This document shows positions 1 to 9,800 of a stretch of DNA of 26,219 nucleotides, piece by piece. The stretch covers positions 1 through 26,219 of the forward strand of contig NCSJ02000471.1 of the NCBI GenBank assembly GCA_002812745.2, written 5' to 3'. Made by a program: the position numbers and the translations under genes. How positions within the stretch are numbered: position 1 is the first letter of the stretch; each line of letters begins with the position of its first letter. The stretch is from Scytalidium lignicola. Its lineage: Eukaryota; Ascomycota; Leotiomycetes. The notes beneath the pieces were generated by a model. That model saw only the letters and a list, made by a program, of their open reading frames with translations. It was not told the origin of the DNA and did no database searches.

Positions 1-537
1 TATTTATATAAGCATATTATAAGAACATAAGAGTAAACTCCTCATGTTCAACCTAAATACATTACTAAATCTTACCTTTGACTTAGTCAACTGCTTGTGT
101 ATTATATGTTTTTGTTATCCCTGAACATTTACCTTACCCTTAACTATCCAGTAACCTGGATAATATAATTTTGTAACAATTATTAACATAATAAACAAGT
201 TTATNAAAAAGTATTNAAAAAAAGACTATTGTAAATCTTTAACCTTTAATGTTAATAAGCCTTTTAGATTTATAAAAAAGTATTAGTATAAACTTATTAG
301 ATATTAAAACTATAAAACAAACTTGAAAAGATAATAATAAGGAAGTTGAAATTATATTATTATGTTTTGTAGACTAGAATTAGCTTTTACCTTTGTTAAT
401 TTTAAGGTTGCTTTATTAAAGGATAATGCAATTACTTTTATTAACTACTAATTATTATACTTATCTCCATTATATAATTTAAAAACTCTACACACCTTTA
501 ATCTCACAAATAAGCTTTATATATTATTAAGTAAAAT
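1..537. other. AT-rich decayed DNA, no gene recognised
   Basis: This stretch is very AT-rich and has stops in all frames. Single Ns sit next to A runs near positions 205 and 216. A small perfect hairpin (ATCCAG, 4-nt loop, CTGGAT) lies near 147-162. I see no coding frame, LTR end or other element end. The composition matches RIP-degraded repeat DNA, which is an inference from the base composition and from the neighbouring elements. Confidence 0.6.
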
Positions 538-587
538 TCTAGATAATCTTTAATCTACTACTTGCTTAGTTAATAGTATTAATTACT

Positions 588-986
588 CTTTAAAGTTGTC
601 TTAATCTATTGCTTTATTAAAGAATGCTTAAGAGTTGTCTTAATAGATTATTTGCTCAAAAAGTCCATTAAAAACACTTTAGAACTGTTTTAAACTGTTA
701 ATTATGTAAATGTTGTAATATGGAGTCCTTAAAAGGTATTTTAACTTATTACTTAAATTGTTAATTTATCAAAGAATACTTAAGATATATTTTAACTTAT
801 AACTTATTTAGCTATTTTATTATAAAATCAACAAGAGTTGTTTTAGTTTATTATACTATTACTTATTATAATGTAAGACTATAAAGAATTACCTCCTCTT
901 ATCACTTATTTAGCTTCTTCATTATAAAATCCTTAAAGCTTATCAAATTCAACTATCTAACTTAATTCTTTACTTTTAATATAATC
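588..986 (-). repeat. Degenerate 51-bp tandem repeat, probably once coding 17-residue units
   Basis: Units begin near 588 (short, about 39 bp), 627, 677, 728, 779, 830, 881 and 932. The full units are 50-51 bp, and the last is about 55 bp. Most begin with CTTAA/CTTTA followed by a T-rich core. A ninth, weaker unit may precede them from about 538. Fifty-one bases is exactly 17 codons. In one minus-strand frame several units read F(Y/F)(N/D)(K/E/G), then a hydrophobic stretch, then a stop followed by N. That stop (TAA) recurs at the same unit position, as expected if one codon (Gln or Trp) was hit by RIP in every copy. The parent protein is not recognised. Confidence 0.6.
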
Positions 987-1925
987 TTTTCTACAACTTA
1001 TAAATTCCTTTTTTGATTGTTTAAATATAAAACTTGTAAATTAACAATATTCAAATACATTTTCAGAAGTATATTCTTTGTTAGTAGGATCATGTTAATC
1101 TGTTATTATAATATCTTGTTTACTTTACTCTAATAAACATTTTTTTTAAGCTTCTCTTTAAATCTAACTTNAAAAACTTTGATATTAACTTGTCAACTAA
1201 TAACTATTTGTCTTTATAGCAAAGTTATAACATTAGAGATACTATCTTCTACTCTAATAATCTACTTTATAATACTTAAAAATTATAACATAAAATCCAA
1301 AGCACATTCTTTACTAACTCCTTCAAATTATCATTTATTGAATAATAAAGCTTTTATACTCAAAATGCAATTATTACTAACNTTTTTTATATTAGATGTT
1401 TTAATTGTATTCTCCTTCAGATCACATTTGACTGAATAACCTTCTTTTACTACATAAACAATATATTTTTTTTACTTTCTCTTTTGTATTATACTAGAAC
1501 AAACAATAACCTTATTTAAGCATTTACAATACAATTACAACTAGCTCTTCTTTTATAGAACTCAGTACTAAACAGCAATTATATACTAGTATTTAAAACA
1601 TATTATTTATTAACTCTTATTTCCTTTTATCTTAAACTAGACAATACTTATACACTAGAATTTAAAGCTTATATCATATTAACTTATATAAATCCCTTTA
1701 ACTTTACAAATTTCCTTTTCTAACAACAAGCCTTTACCATAAATCTTTTATCCTTGATTATATATAGCTTAACAAGTATTTACAAAGATTTGCACATAAG
1801 TTAATCATCTTAAAACACTAGATCTTCTAAGATTATAAGTAATCAAAAAGAACTCAAGCAAATAACGCTTGAATTAGTAAGAATTTTAAATGCTCTTTGT
1901 ATAATACAAGTTTAGGATTTATATT
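987..1925. other. AT-rich decayed DNA, no gene recognised
   Basis: This is AT-rich sequence with many stops. An open stretch of about 86 codons at 1179-1439 (+) is low-complexity, rich in Ile, Leu and Lys, contains an N and has no recognisable motif. I treat it as chance. No element ends or RNA genes were seen. Confidence 0.5.
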
Positions 1926-1929
1926 NAAA

Positions 1930-2995
1930 AAATTCAAGTAGATAAAATGCTAGAAAAACATTAAACTTGAAGAATTTAAAATAAATAAAAGATATAGCCA
2001 GACTTACTCTAACATGTACAAAGTTATAATTAATAAGAAGAATACTAAAAAAAATAATAATAATATATAATAATAACTCTTCTCTTCGACAAGTCAACAC
2101 AAAACATAGAATAGTAGGAGAATAGTACACAAAGCTGACTATTAAAGATAATTAAACTTGTATTGTTCATAAAAGATCTACTATATTATACTATAAGCCT
2201 TAAAAAGAGCTACAATTAATACAAGGCCCTTATATCACTATCAAACTTCAAATGGACAAGGCAAGGAGATTTAACAACTTTTATAATACATTTACTTTTA
2301 ACAAAAAATGGAAAACTATAAAGTTTTTCATATAGTTTAAAACTAAAACAAGTTAATATAACTTAACAAGTTTACAATTACTTAATTTTAACCTAAAGGA
2401 TACAATGCTAAACCCTAGATCAATTACCATTATAAAACTCAATAAGAAGGATTTCCTTTAAATAAAAAAGAATGTTATGATACAGTTTAACAAAGCAAAA
2501 TCATTTCTGTTAGGATTAATAGAATTTTGTATCTTAATTACTAATCTAAAACAAAAGCCTCCACACAGCATATTTAGAACAACTGCTAGATTTAATGCTA
2601 TAAGATTTAAGCTGAAAAATCATTCTACTTGAGTAACNAAAAAGAATCTTTTATAATAATACACTTATAAATGGAAAAGAAATAAGATTACTATCTTCAA
2701 CAACGTAAAATCAAAATAAAATCAGCAAATAGATAAAGTACAAATACTATCACATTACACTGTACAACTAAAATATAAAGTAAGCTGTTAAAGCTTTAGT
2801 TTACAAAAAAACAGTAATACTTATAATAAATCATTACGTATTATTAAGAAGGCTTACAATTATATTAACATACATTGTATTAAGAAGTAAACATTAGAGA
2901 AATATACTTCATCACTAGATATCTATTTCTACCTTATACTTTTTACCCTTACAATGTACATAATAATCATTAGGATTTATCCACCTTTGATCGGG
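1930..2995 (+). pseudogene. Relic reading frame, unidentified
   Basis: From about 2223 to 2995 one plus-strand frame holds only around ten stops, whereas AT-rich random sequence of this length should give roughly twice that. The frame keeps protein-like stretches, such as a Lys/Arg-rich segment and NPRSI (around 2415). Every stop is explicable as RIP of Gln, Arg or Trp codons. Just upstream (about 2036-2065) the frame reads NKKNTKKNNNN, the pattern left when an Asp/Glu-rich acidic run suffers G-to-A changes. No family is recognised. A second plus-strand frame competes between 2120 and 2230, so the frame assignment is uncertain. The relic converges on the minus-strand relic that follows. Confidence 0.3.
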
Positions 2996-2999
2996 AATT

Positions 3000-4263
3000 A
3001 CTTATTTTAACTACTTTACACGTTGAGATGCTAAACATTAATAATGTTTCTCTGACATCTCTGATGGATTTTCTAGTCTATAACATTAATAATCACCTCC
3101 ACATGTTTCTTAGCTTCGAAAAACTTAATTAACACAGTTTGTCAAGCTTTATACTCATTATCCTTCGTTAATAAATCGTCCTCAATCTGTTTCTCTTTAC
3201 GTTTGTATTCACGTCCATCCTCAGAATTAAGGCAGTCTACTGGTAACTCAGATCTAAAGTGCTTCCTCATATTTTTCAATAGCATAAATATATGTTTAAA
3301 GGTCTCTTACTCAGCTTCTACTTTGCAAACATAATGAACAATGTCTTCGAATATTATTATTATTATTCTATTAAACTCAGCACTAGTATAAAGCTTATTA
3401 AGATCAGTTTGCAGATTAAGGTCCTAAAGTTAGAATTGTAAAGACCCTGGTAACACATTATTTTATACGTCATAAAGTTAGACTCCGTCAATAGGTTTCT
3501 TGTAGTTTACCTAAGTATTATCGTTATCCACCTCAAAGCTTGAACATTATATGAACAGACTTATGCAGGACAATCTGCAGTCGAGTTTTAGGCTAATAAC
3601 TTTTTAAATCTGTCCGTAAGATTCAATAACATAGTCCTTTGCTATAACTGAAAGTTCTAACTCAGATTGTGAACATGCAATCTTAAAAATGATCTTTGGG
3701 AAGTAAAGCTCCTTCATTTTGAATTGTTAGTCAGGACTGCAGTACTATGTAATTGTGAACTTGACGTTTGCAGAGCCCAGAGAGATTACATCATCGATCA
3801 AATGCTGTGTAATATGATTACAATCCGATCTTATAAATTGAAGGCTATTCTTGAAAGCATCACCGAGCTTTTGCACAAGGAGTTCATGAACAAGAGTAAG
3901 CATTTGCAAGTGAAGATGTTTGCCGTCGATTATATCAATCCTGGGAAGTCAATGTATAATCCACACAATGATACAGTCCTGTTACCTTGCTTTGTCCTAG
4001 ATCCAACCTAAGGCTTCTGGATCAGACTCATGCAGTTGATCAACTGTTGTAGTAAGGACGCCAGGGGATAATTCAAAACTATAGCTTCTGCCATCAGTCG
4101 GTCTGGCATTATTCGCTCGTAGGAATGTGATGAGGTGGTCGTAGGAGTGTGCATGCGGTTTCTCGCCAGTGTTTGGGGGAGATAGCGGTAGTTCAATCAA
4201 ACTTACTGGAGGAGTGACTTCAGGTAATGATGAATAGCCTCTCATTCCATCACTTGTAAACAT
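3000..4263 (-). pseudogene. Decayed two-exon gene, possibly PD-(D/E)XK nuclease-like
   Basis: Translation starts at an ATG at 4261-4263. Exon 1 encodes about 88 residues and then meets TAG (4009-4011), which looks like a mutated CAG. A 45-nt GTAACA...CCCAG intron (about 3943-3987) restores one long frame that runs to about 3000. It is interrupted by roughly a dozen TAA/TAG/TGA codons, most explicable as C-to-T or G-to-A changes. The most conserved-looking part reads SPD, then QF, then PKIIFKIACSQSE, then a segment ending ESYGQI. It resembles fungal proteins with a PD-(D/E)XK (Uma2-like) fold, where a PDxxF motif precedes an acidic-hydrophobic (E-x-A/S) strand; here the expected Glu is Lys. 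The distal part (3060-3400) is a Lys/Glu-rich helical region. Family assignment is tentative; presence of a dead, intron-bearing gene is firmer. Confidence 0.5.
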
Positions 4264-4973
4264 GAATCTCTGAAATGATATGTATATACTTTGTATGTGC
4301 TATGAAAGAGAACAGTAAGAGGGGAGTTTAAGAAGAATGAAGTGCCAAATTACACGATTGGCAAATCCTATCCTAAGAAACATCCATGCTACTAATACTT
4401 ACGTCCACTAGCCAACCGAAATCACTTTAGGCACTTACCAAAAATTGTAGCCTTCTCTATATGCCTTATATATATAGCATAAATATACAAGCAACTGTAT
4501 TGGGGGTTCAACAAGCAAGGAATGTTGATTGGACATAGGTCATGATGTCTTTATTAGAAACACTTAATGGTATCATGTATTATGCAGTTTTCCTTAGACT
4601 ATATACAACAACAATTCTTACAAGTGAACTTCTCAAGTTGCATTTCCGTTTGGACAACGACAGTTTAAACACCCTTACTCTCTCGGGTGGACGAAAAGAC
4701 AAGGCAGGCTATCCTTTACTTATAAGGGCATTCCAAGCTCTTACATCAAAGCTACCTATTTTGACGAGCTGAGCCTAGAATTAAGCGCTTGTATCATTAT
4801 TGTAAACTGACCTAGTATAAGTTAAAGCTCACCTCATCCTAGCCGAATTCTCTTTAATCATCTAAAGGGCATAAAACACCTGGTGTATAGTGCTTTTTCT
4901 TGTCTAGCTAAGCCCTGATTACTGGCAAATTGCTCCATAAGCTTCTATGCTCTAATTCCATTATATAACATTA
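4264..4973. other. Intergenic, no convincing gene
   Basis: This stretch lies between the 5' end of the minus-strand relic gene and the acidic tail fragment. Upstream of the relic's ATG, the minus strand shows a possible acceptor (TTTCAG, near 4270), compatible with a 5' UTR intron. A 76-codon plus-strand ORF at 4542-4772 has no recognised motif, codes for an undistinguished Leu/Thr-rich peptide and lacks neighbours in frame. I do not call it a gene. No element ends were found. Confidence 0.45.
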
Positions 4974-5114
4974 TTAATACGTTTCATCTTCCTCGGATTC
5001 AACATTCTCGTCATTATCAGAGAGTCCAGTCCACTCAATTTCAGCGCCCCCATCTTCAAAGTCATCGTCAATATTATCTGGAATTGCCGGATCCTCAGCC
5101 ACGACGAATACATT
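4974..5114 (-). pseudogene. Acidic C-terminal tail of an unidentified ORF, truncated
   Basis: The minus strand has an open frame of about 47 codons ending in TAA at 4974-4976. Its last 38 residues are strongly acidic: they begin EDPAIPDNIDDDFEDGG, pass through EIEWTGLSDNDENV and end ESEEDETY. Such acidic tails occur at the C-terminus of several fungal transposase families (hAT among others), but 38 residues cannot settle this. The fragment stops making sense around 5090-5100, where homology to a plus-strand aminotransferase begins. It therefore looks like the 3' end of a gene cut by a rearrangement. Base composition here is not AT-skewed, so RIP was light. Confidence 0.45.
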
Positions 5115-6111
5115 TTATCGCTCGCAGCCCTTCATACCACGGAGCAACACTGAAAACTTTGGGAATTGGAGGCCATTTGAGTCGGCGTGCGATGTTCGAG
5201 CCCATATTATCAGACAACAGTGGCAAAGTATCTCAATGCAATACCTATCGAGGGTTGCGAACAGGAGAATCATCGAAAGCATACGCTGCTAGGCTTGCAA
5301 AGGAATTAGATGAAGCATTCTCTCGTTTTCCAGCTGGCACGGTCTGTGCCTTTGTCGCAGAGACGGTGACTGGTGCATCTACGGGGAGCGTACCTCCCGC
5401 AGAAGGCTACTTTGCCGCGGTCAAAGAAGTTTGTGAGAAACATGGTGCTCTCCTCATCTTGGACGAGGTCATGTGTGGCATGGGTAGAACCGGTACCATG
5501 CACGCTTGGCAACAAGAAAATGTTGTTCCAAATATCCAGGTAATCGGTAAGGGTTTGGAGCAGGCTATGTACCTGTCTCAGGTATGCTCATCGACCACGA
5601 CGTGAACAAGATCCTGGAATCAGGCTCTGCAAAGTTTTCTCACGGCCAGAGCTTCCAGGCCCATCCGTCTGCGTGCGCAGCAGCTCTGGAGGTTCAAAAT
5701 ATTATCCACGAGGAGGACTTGCTAGCCAATGTGCGAGCAATGGGCAGCCGACTTGCCAGCTCGCTACAAGCAAAAATAGGCTCGCACCCGAATGTGGGGG
5801 ATATAAGGGGTCGAGGCTTGTTCTGGTCAGTAGAGTTCGTGGACGACAAGGTCACTAGGGAGACGTTCCCGCCAGAATGGAATGTGGGCTATTCGGTCCA
5901 CGAGTTGGCCATGCAGGAGCCATACAACCTGTGTGTGTACCCAGGCAAAGGTACAGTGGATGGCATTTCTGGAGACCATGTGTTGATCTCGCCGCCCTAC
6001 AACGTCACACCCGCGGAAATCGATACGATTGTGGAGAGATTGGCTGCAGTGCTGTCTGATTTCTTCCGTGAGAAGAATGGCATGGGAAGAGTGGACGCCC
6101 GCCAGTGGTAA
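5094..6111 (+). pseudogene. Class III PLP-dependent aminotransferase, 5'-truncated and frameshifted
   Basis: The product resembles class III (4-aminobutyrate/ornithine-type) aminotransferases, which move an amino group from an omega-amine or amino acid to a 2-oxo acid using PLP. Visible landmarks are FIARSPSYHGATL (start of the large domain), FVAETVTGASTG, LLILDEVMCGMGRTG with the PLP-binding Asp, and IGKGL with the Schiff-base Lys codon at 5549-5551. The first 100 or more residues of the family are absent: homology begins abruptly at 5094, and CCTCAG just before it could be a stranded splice acceptor. A single missing base around 5556-5558, in the Gly-rich turn after the Lys, shifts the frame. 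The second part (about 5557-6111) then continues the family fold to the natural stop. The substrate is unknown. The gene is convergent with the aminomutase at 6475-7706. Confidence 0.85.
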
Positions 6112-6474
6112 TGAGTTCGCTCCAGTCGAATATCAGTAGTTAGGCTGGATTAAAAAATAATATCTAAATAAAAGTGTGGGAATTTCGAGAGGAGTAGTCA
6201 AATGAACGATGGTATTACGCTAAGAGCACTTCCTTCAAGGACGTAAGGGCTAGATAGATTGTGTAGACACACGGTTGCAAAGTCACTGTGTTGGTTGCTC
6301 TTAGTGGTTACATTCTATCAACTATCACCAAGGTCAATGTTTAAATTTAACTTGACAAGAAGGCAATCGAAGCTGCAGCTGGAAATGGCACGTGAACCTC
6401 CATTGTTAACTCGTGTACAGCAGTGAGAGCTTTAAGGGCGCGAATGAAGGCTCATGATACATAATAAAACATTC
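6112..6474. other. Intergenic spacer between convergent genes
   Basis: About 360 bp separate the 3' ends of the aminotransferase (+) and the aminomutase (-). It presumably carries both 3' UTRs. I see no ORF, repeat or RNA gene. Confidence 0.6.
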
Positions 6475-7706
6475 TTATATCAAATGTACTCCTTGACCCC
6501 AATCAATATCACTGAGTTGACCTGATGAACCCTCATCAACCCTTTGCTTTTGTTGTAAATACTGATCTTCAAAGAAAAACTGCGTCTCGCCAAATGCCGG
6601 CTTGAGGTCATCAAACCATATCACGTTAGGGTCGAATTTTGCAAAAAATACTCTCTCACTCCACCTTGGATTCCGGCTCTGCAAGAATTTGAGCACAAAA
6701 ACTGGTTCATTGTTCACGACTGCCTTGCCCAGGACCGACACCTTACCCGGACTTGCTGACATCGAGGGACCGCGAACCGTTCGTGCAGTGCCGGGTAGGC
6801 GCGAGTACGCCGTATTAAACACTTCCAATGCTCTTGCGAGTGGTACGGAGAAATACTCATACGCACCTGTGTCGCGCTTAACAAACATGTAATAAAGAAT
6901 AACGCCCAGCCTTGTTTGGAGCTTCCACATGGATTCCCACATGGCAGGGTCATTATTGACGTTCCTGATCAGGGGTGCCTGCGAGCGGATCTGGGCGCCG
7001 GTCATGCGGATTAATCGGATAGCTTCCTGGGCCACAAGATGCTCTACTTCTCTCAGGTGGCTGAAATGGGCCTGTATAGCGAGATGCTTGCCTGAATTGA
7101 CAATGTCGGAGAACAGTTGCAGCGTTTCTTTCGCCTCGGGATCGGACACAAAGCGATATGGCCACCACGCCAGCGATTTCGTCCCGATTCGGATGGTGTT
7201 GAGATGAGGCGGGCTGTCTGGGCCGAAAAGCAGCTCCGTGTAGTGTCGTAAGGTTGATGCAGACATAACCATGGGATCTCCTCCGGTTAACAGGACATCT
7301 GTGACTGTTGGGTGTCTTTGGATATATTGTTGAATCAGATTCCGGTCTGATGACTTGAAGGCCTGGTCAGACCCGACGGATGAAAACTGCGCCCATCTGA
7401 AGCAGTGTGTGCAAAATGCATGACAGTACTGACCCTGAAGTCTCTATCAGACACTGTATGTCCTGTAGTGTTTGAGGCGTTGGGGCTTACCTCCGAAGGG
7501 AAGAAGAGAGCCGTTTCACGGTATTTGTGTTGCAAACCTTGAACAGGCACCCCATCAAGCTTAGGCACGTTTTCTTCCTTCTGACCTGCGGGATGGGGAT
7601 TCATACGCCTTCGTATCGATTCGGAGATGGTACGCATTTCCACTTTCGAGGTGCCGGGTCGCTTCATTGCTTCCAAAAGGAAATTCACGAAACCTTCTCG
7701 TCTCAC
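6475..7706 (-). CDS. KamA-family radical-SAM aminomutase (lysine 2,3-aminomutase-like), N-terminally truncated
   Basis: KamA enzymes use S-adenosylmethionine, a 4Fe-4S cluster and PLP to shift an amino group from C2 to C3, making beta-amino acids. Two exons (7706-7491 and 7428-6475) flank a 62-nt GTAAGC...GGTCAG intron with a TCTGATA-like branch site. Joined, they give about 389 residues without a stop. Exon 1 carries RMNPHPAGQ, LDGVPVQGLQHKYRETALFF. Exon 2 opens with the CxxxCxxC cluster motif (C74, C78, C81: CHAFCTHCFRW), then TGGDP (about 120-124), then GPSMSASPGK near 292-301, whose Lys is the candidate PLP residue by analogy with the Gly-rich PLP-lysine loop of KamA. The frame has a stop just before 7706 and no ATG before the one at about codon 14. 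Relatives have roughly 70-90 more N-terminal residues, so the start was lost. Substrate is unknown; it need not be lysine. Confidence 0.88.
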
Positions 7707-8806
7707 GTTTCAACAGCTTGTCTACACCCGTATTGTGCAATAGCAAGTTAAACGCTTCCAACGCTTGAAACACATCTTTCTCAAGCTCGACAGAAGTTGC
7801 TGAACTTATCGGCGCGATCAGTGAAGATGACGCTTTGGACGGGTTGGAGTCGGGAGGATCTCTGTTGTCGAGTATTTGGGAGATTTCATCTGAAAGAATG
7901 GTTTGTGCTGTTTGCAATATCTCCTCTTTATAATCCCATAGCTCTCGATCCGACCAAGCTTTGGCGCTATCACTCAATGCGTGAAGGAAACCTTTCAAAT
8001 GCCTAGCGCGACTGAGTGCTTGCGTAGGTCGGAACGGGGAATTTTGACTCAATCGGGCGGTATAGTACTCAGTAGCCATCTCATCGAAAGTGCAAAATCC
8101 AGCTGCATCAACGGCCTCTAATATTGCCTCAAAGCGGTCATCTAGGCTCTCGCCGACGGGAAATTTGTCACCTGTATAAGCAACACAGGAGTCCCTTGTA
8201 TGCGAGCCATTGAGCGGAGGACTCGCCGACTGGGAGAGATGAGAACCCAGGTTTGGCGAAAATTCCTGCTGCGGGAATTGAGCGACACTGTAAGCATGAT
8301 ATCTAGGAATATAGTCTTCCTTCGGCCCTAGATATGTGTCCGACCTAAACATATTCTGAACATCTAGGTCCGTCCAAGGGAGCGCTGTATTGCCATCGAC
8401 ATAGTCTATCATATCCTTTTCGCCAAAACCGATGACATTTTCACCTCTAATTGAAGGATCCGCAAGAGCTCTTCTAGCAAATAAGTAAGACTGCTTGCTG
8501 TAGGATCCGATGATACAGAATCGAAAATCTAGAATACTTATTACGTACCTGCCGTTCGAAGCTATGTCTTGTTCACGACCTCCTCCATCCCGGTCATTTT
8601 TGTCCCTTTCATGTATTCTGGCATCAGTCGAGATCAAATTCTCTGAGGCCTCCGGTAGTAGTGCAGTGTTGGCTAAACGTTTAACTATACATCTTCAAAT
8701 CAGCATTAGAGCCCCCAAAGCCCAATCTAGGGAAAGATATACGCCTCCGGTGTTTTCGCTGAGCCAGACGATTCCTTTTCTTAATGTCTGTATCGGCATC
8801 TTCTAT
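7561..8806 (-). CDS. bZIP transcription factor, damaged at both ends
   Basis: Exon 1 (8806-8743) encodes the basic region KKRNRLAQRKHRRR, matching the N-x2-AQR-x2-R signature of fungal bZIP DNA-binding domains. Introns at 8685-8742 (58 nt, GTATAT...TATAG) and 8474-8548 (75 nt, GTACGT...GCTAG) restore one frame of about 370 residues. No clear leucine heptads follow the basic region. The C-terminal half contains RFEAILEAVDAAGFCTFDEM, YYTARLSQ, and SRARHLKGFLHAL, typical of a fungal bZIP-associated C-terminal domain. The codon where the start is expected is ATA (8804-8806), one G-to-A change from ATG, and no in-frame ATG lies upstream. The 3' end has no natural stop: the frame runs about 145 nt into the aminomutase exon in a different frame, so the last 48 or so codons are probably spurious. 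It may have regulated the neighbouring cluster, which is an inference from position only. Confidence 0.75.
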
Positions 8807-9800
8807 ATCTAGATACGCCGGAATACATGAACTAAGATAACACAGCTTATTCGCTCGCTGTTCACTATCCTCAATAGTCAGGTTGTGCTGTACGAGGCCC
8901 CATCTACAATTGATCCTCTCTTAAACTTCTATAGAAAAATAGGACAGCAAAAGTAAAAGTATGGAAGCTGAGCTGTATCTATGAGGCGTAAGATTTTGAG
9001 GGCAGGGGAAGGGGCAGGATGGTAGGGCCGGCGGGGGGATATGCATCCAGGAAATGTGCACTAGGGGAATACACGTTCACATGTTCACTGTTGATTTGTG
9101 GTTGCTAACGTCCATCCCTGTGTGCTGAAAATCCCGCTGTGGCGAGAAACACGAGGGGTACTTCGACTTCAAGCAACTTAACATCTGCACACGCCTCAAT
9201 ATTCACCATAATTTCATATAAGTCTGGTGCGTTAGCTACTCCTGAACGCCATAAACATCTCCTATCGAGAAATGGCATCCGCACTTGCTCTTTTCACGCC
9301 TGAAGCATAAAGAGCATGTTTGGTAGCAAAATTTCATCTCCTTCTCTGCACCACTCCTGCCAAGCTTTTACGGCTCACGATATTTTATAAAAAGATGTTA
9401 TCTGAGCCTTAAAAACGGATAATCGTATTAGGAGATCACCATCGGGCCTGTGCCTGAGATGGCGTGCAGATTCATCCAAGAACCCCACCCCGATCGGTAC
9501 CTCTCATCGATGCAGCTGCCTATCATGGCTAGTCCGGGACAGCCCCCCTACGATCACCACCAATGCCTTCGTTACGTACTTCTTAGCTTGCTAAGAGGAG
9601 AAGGAGCTNAAAAAAAAGCCTACCGGACACTCTTTCAGGGCCAAATTTTGGCCCTAGTCCGAATGAAGCTACTCAAAATTCTGGAAATTTTACAGAACGG
9701 GAGGGTATATCTCATACTTTATGCACGTGACTCTTCTGATCTTACTGTGTTTATATGAAATGGGGCCTTATTACCTCCTCCACCGCTCCTTACGCCTCCT
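8807..9800. other. Spacer between bZIP gene and Helitron-like unit
   Basis: This should hold the bZIP promoter. It contains a G-rich run (about 9000-9040) and a CACGTG E-box-like hexamer near 9724. A plus-strand ORF of about 100 codons (9450-9758) contains an N in an A run, spans the palindrome described separately and shows no family motif, so it is not called. The left end of the Helitron-like unit probably lies in the right half of this spacer but was not located. Confidence 0.5.
9624..9661. repeat. Perfect 19-nt palindrome inside a larger hairpin
   Basis: AGGGCCAAATTTTGGCCCT (9637-9655) is a perfect inverted repeat with 9-bp arms around a single T. CGGAC (9624-9628) and GTCCG (9657-9661) extend it outward. 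CTAG overlaps the right arm (9654-9657) and is followed by T, as at Helitron 3' ends, but Helitron hairpins normally sit about 10 nt before the CTRR. Function is unknown. Confidence 0.6.

Noticed and set aside
588..986. Possible CRISPR array
   Set aside because: The units are contiguous degenerate 51-mers with no separate unique spacers, and the context is eukaryotic.
1179..1439. 86-codon plus-strand ORF
   Set aside because: It is low-complexity, AT-driven and contains an N, with no motif and no neighbouring frame in support.
1912..2130. 72-codon minus-strand ORF with a hydrophobic profile
   Set aside because: The hydrophobicity comes from A/T composition, and the frame overlaps a more plausible plus-strand relic.
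4542..4772. 76-codon ORF beginning MMSLLETLNG
   Set aside because: It has no recognisable motif, splice context or continuation. Length alone is not enough.
6602..7207. Plus-strand ORFs of 92-96 codons
   Set aside because: They are shadows of the aminomutase exon, whose minus-strand frame carries the family motifs.
9450..9758. 102-codon plus-strand ORF
   Set aside because: It includes an N in a homopolymer, runs through the palindrome and has no family resemblance.
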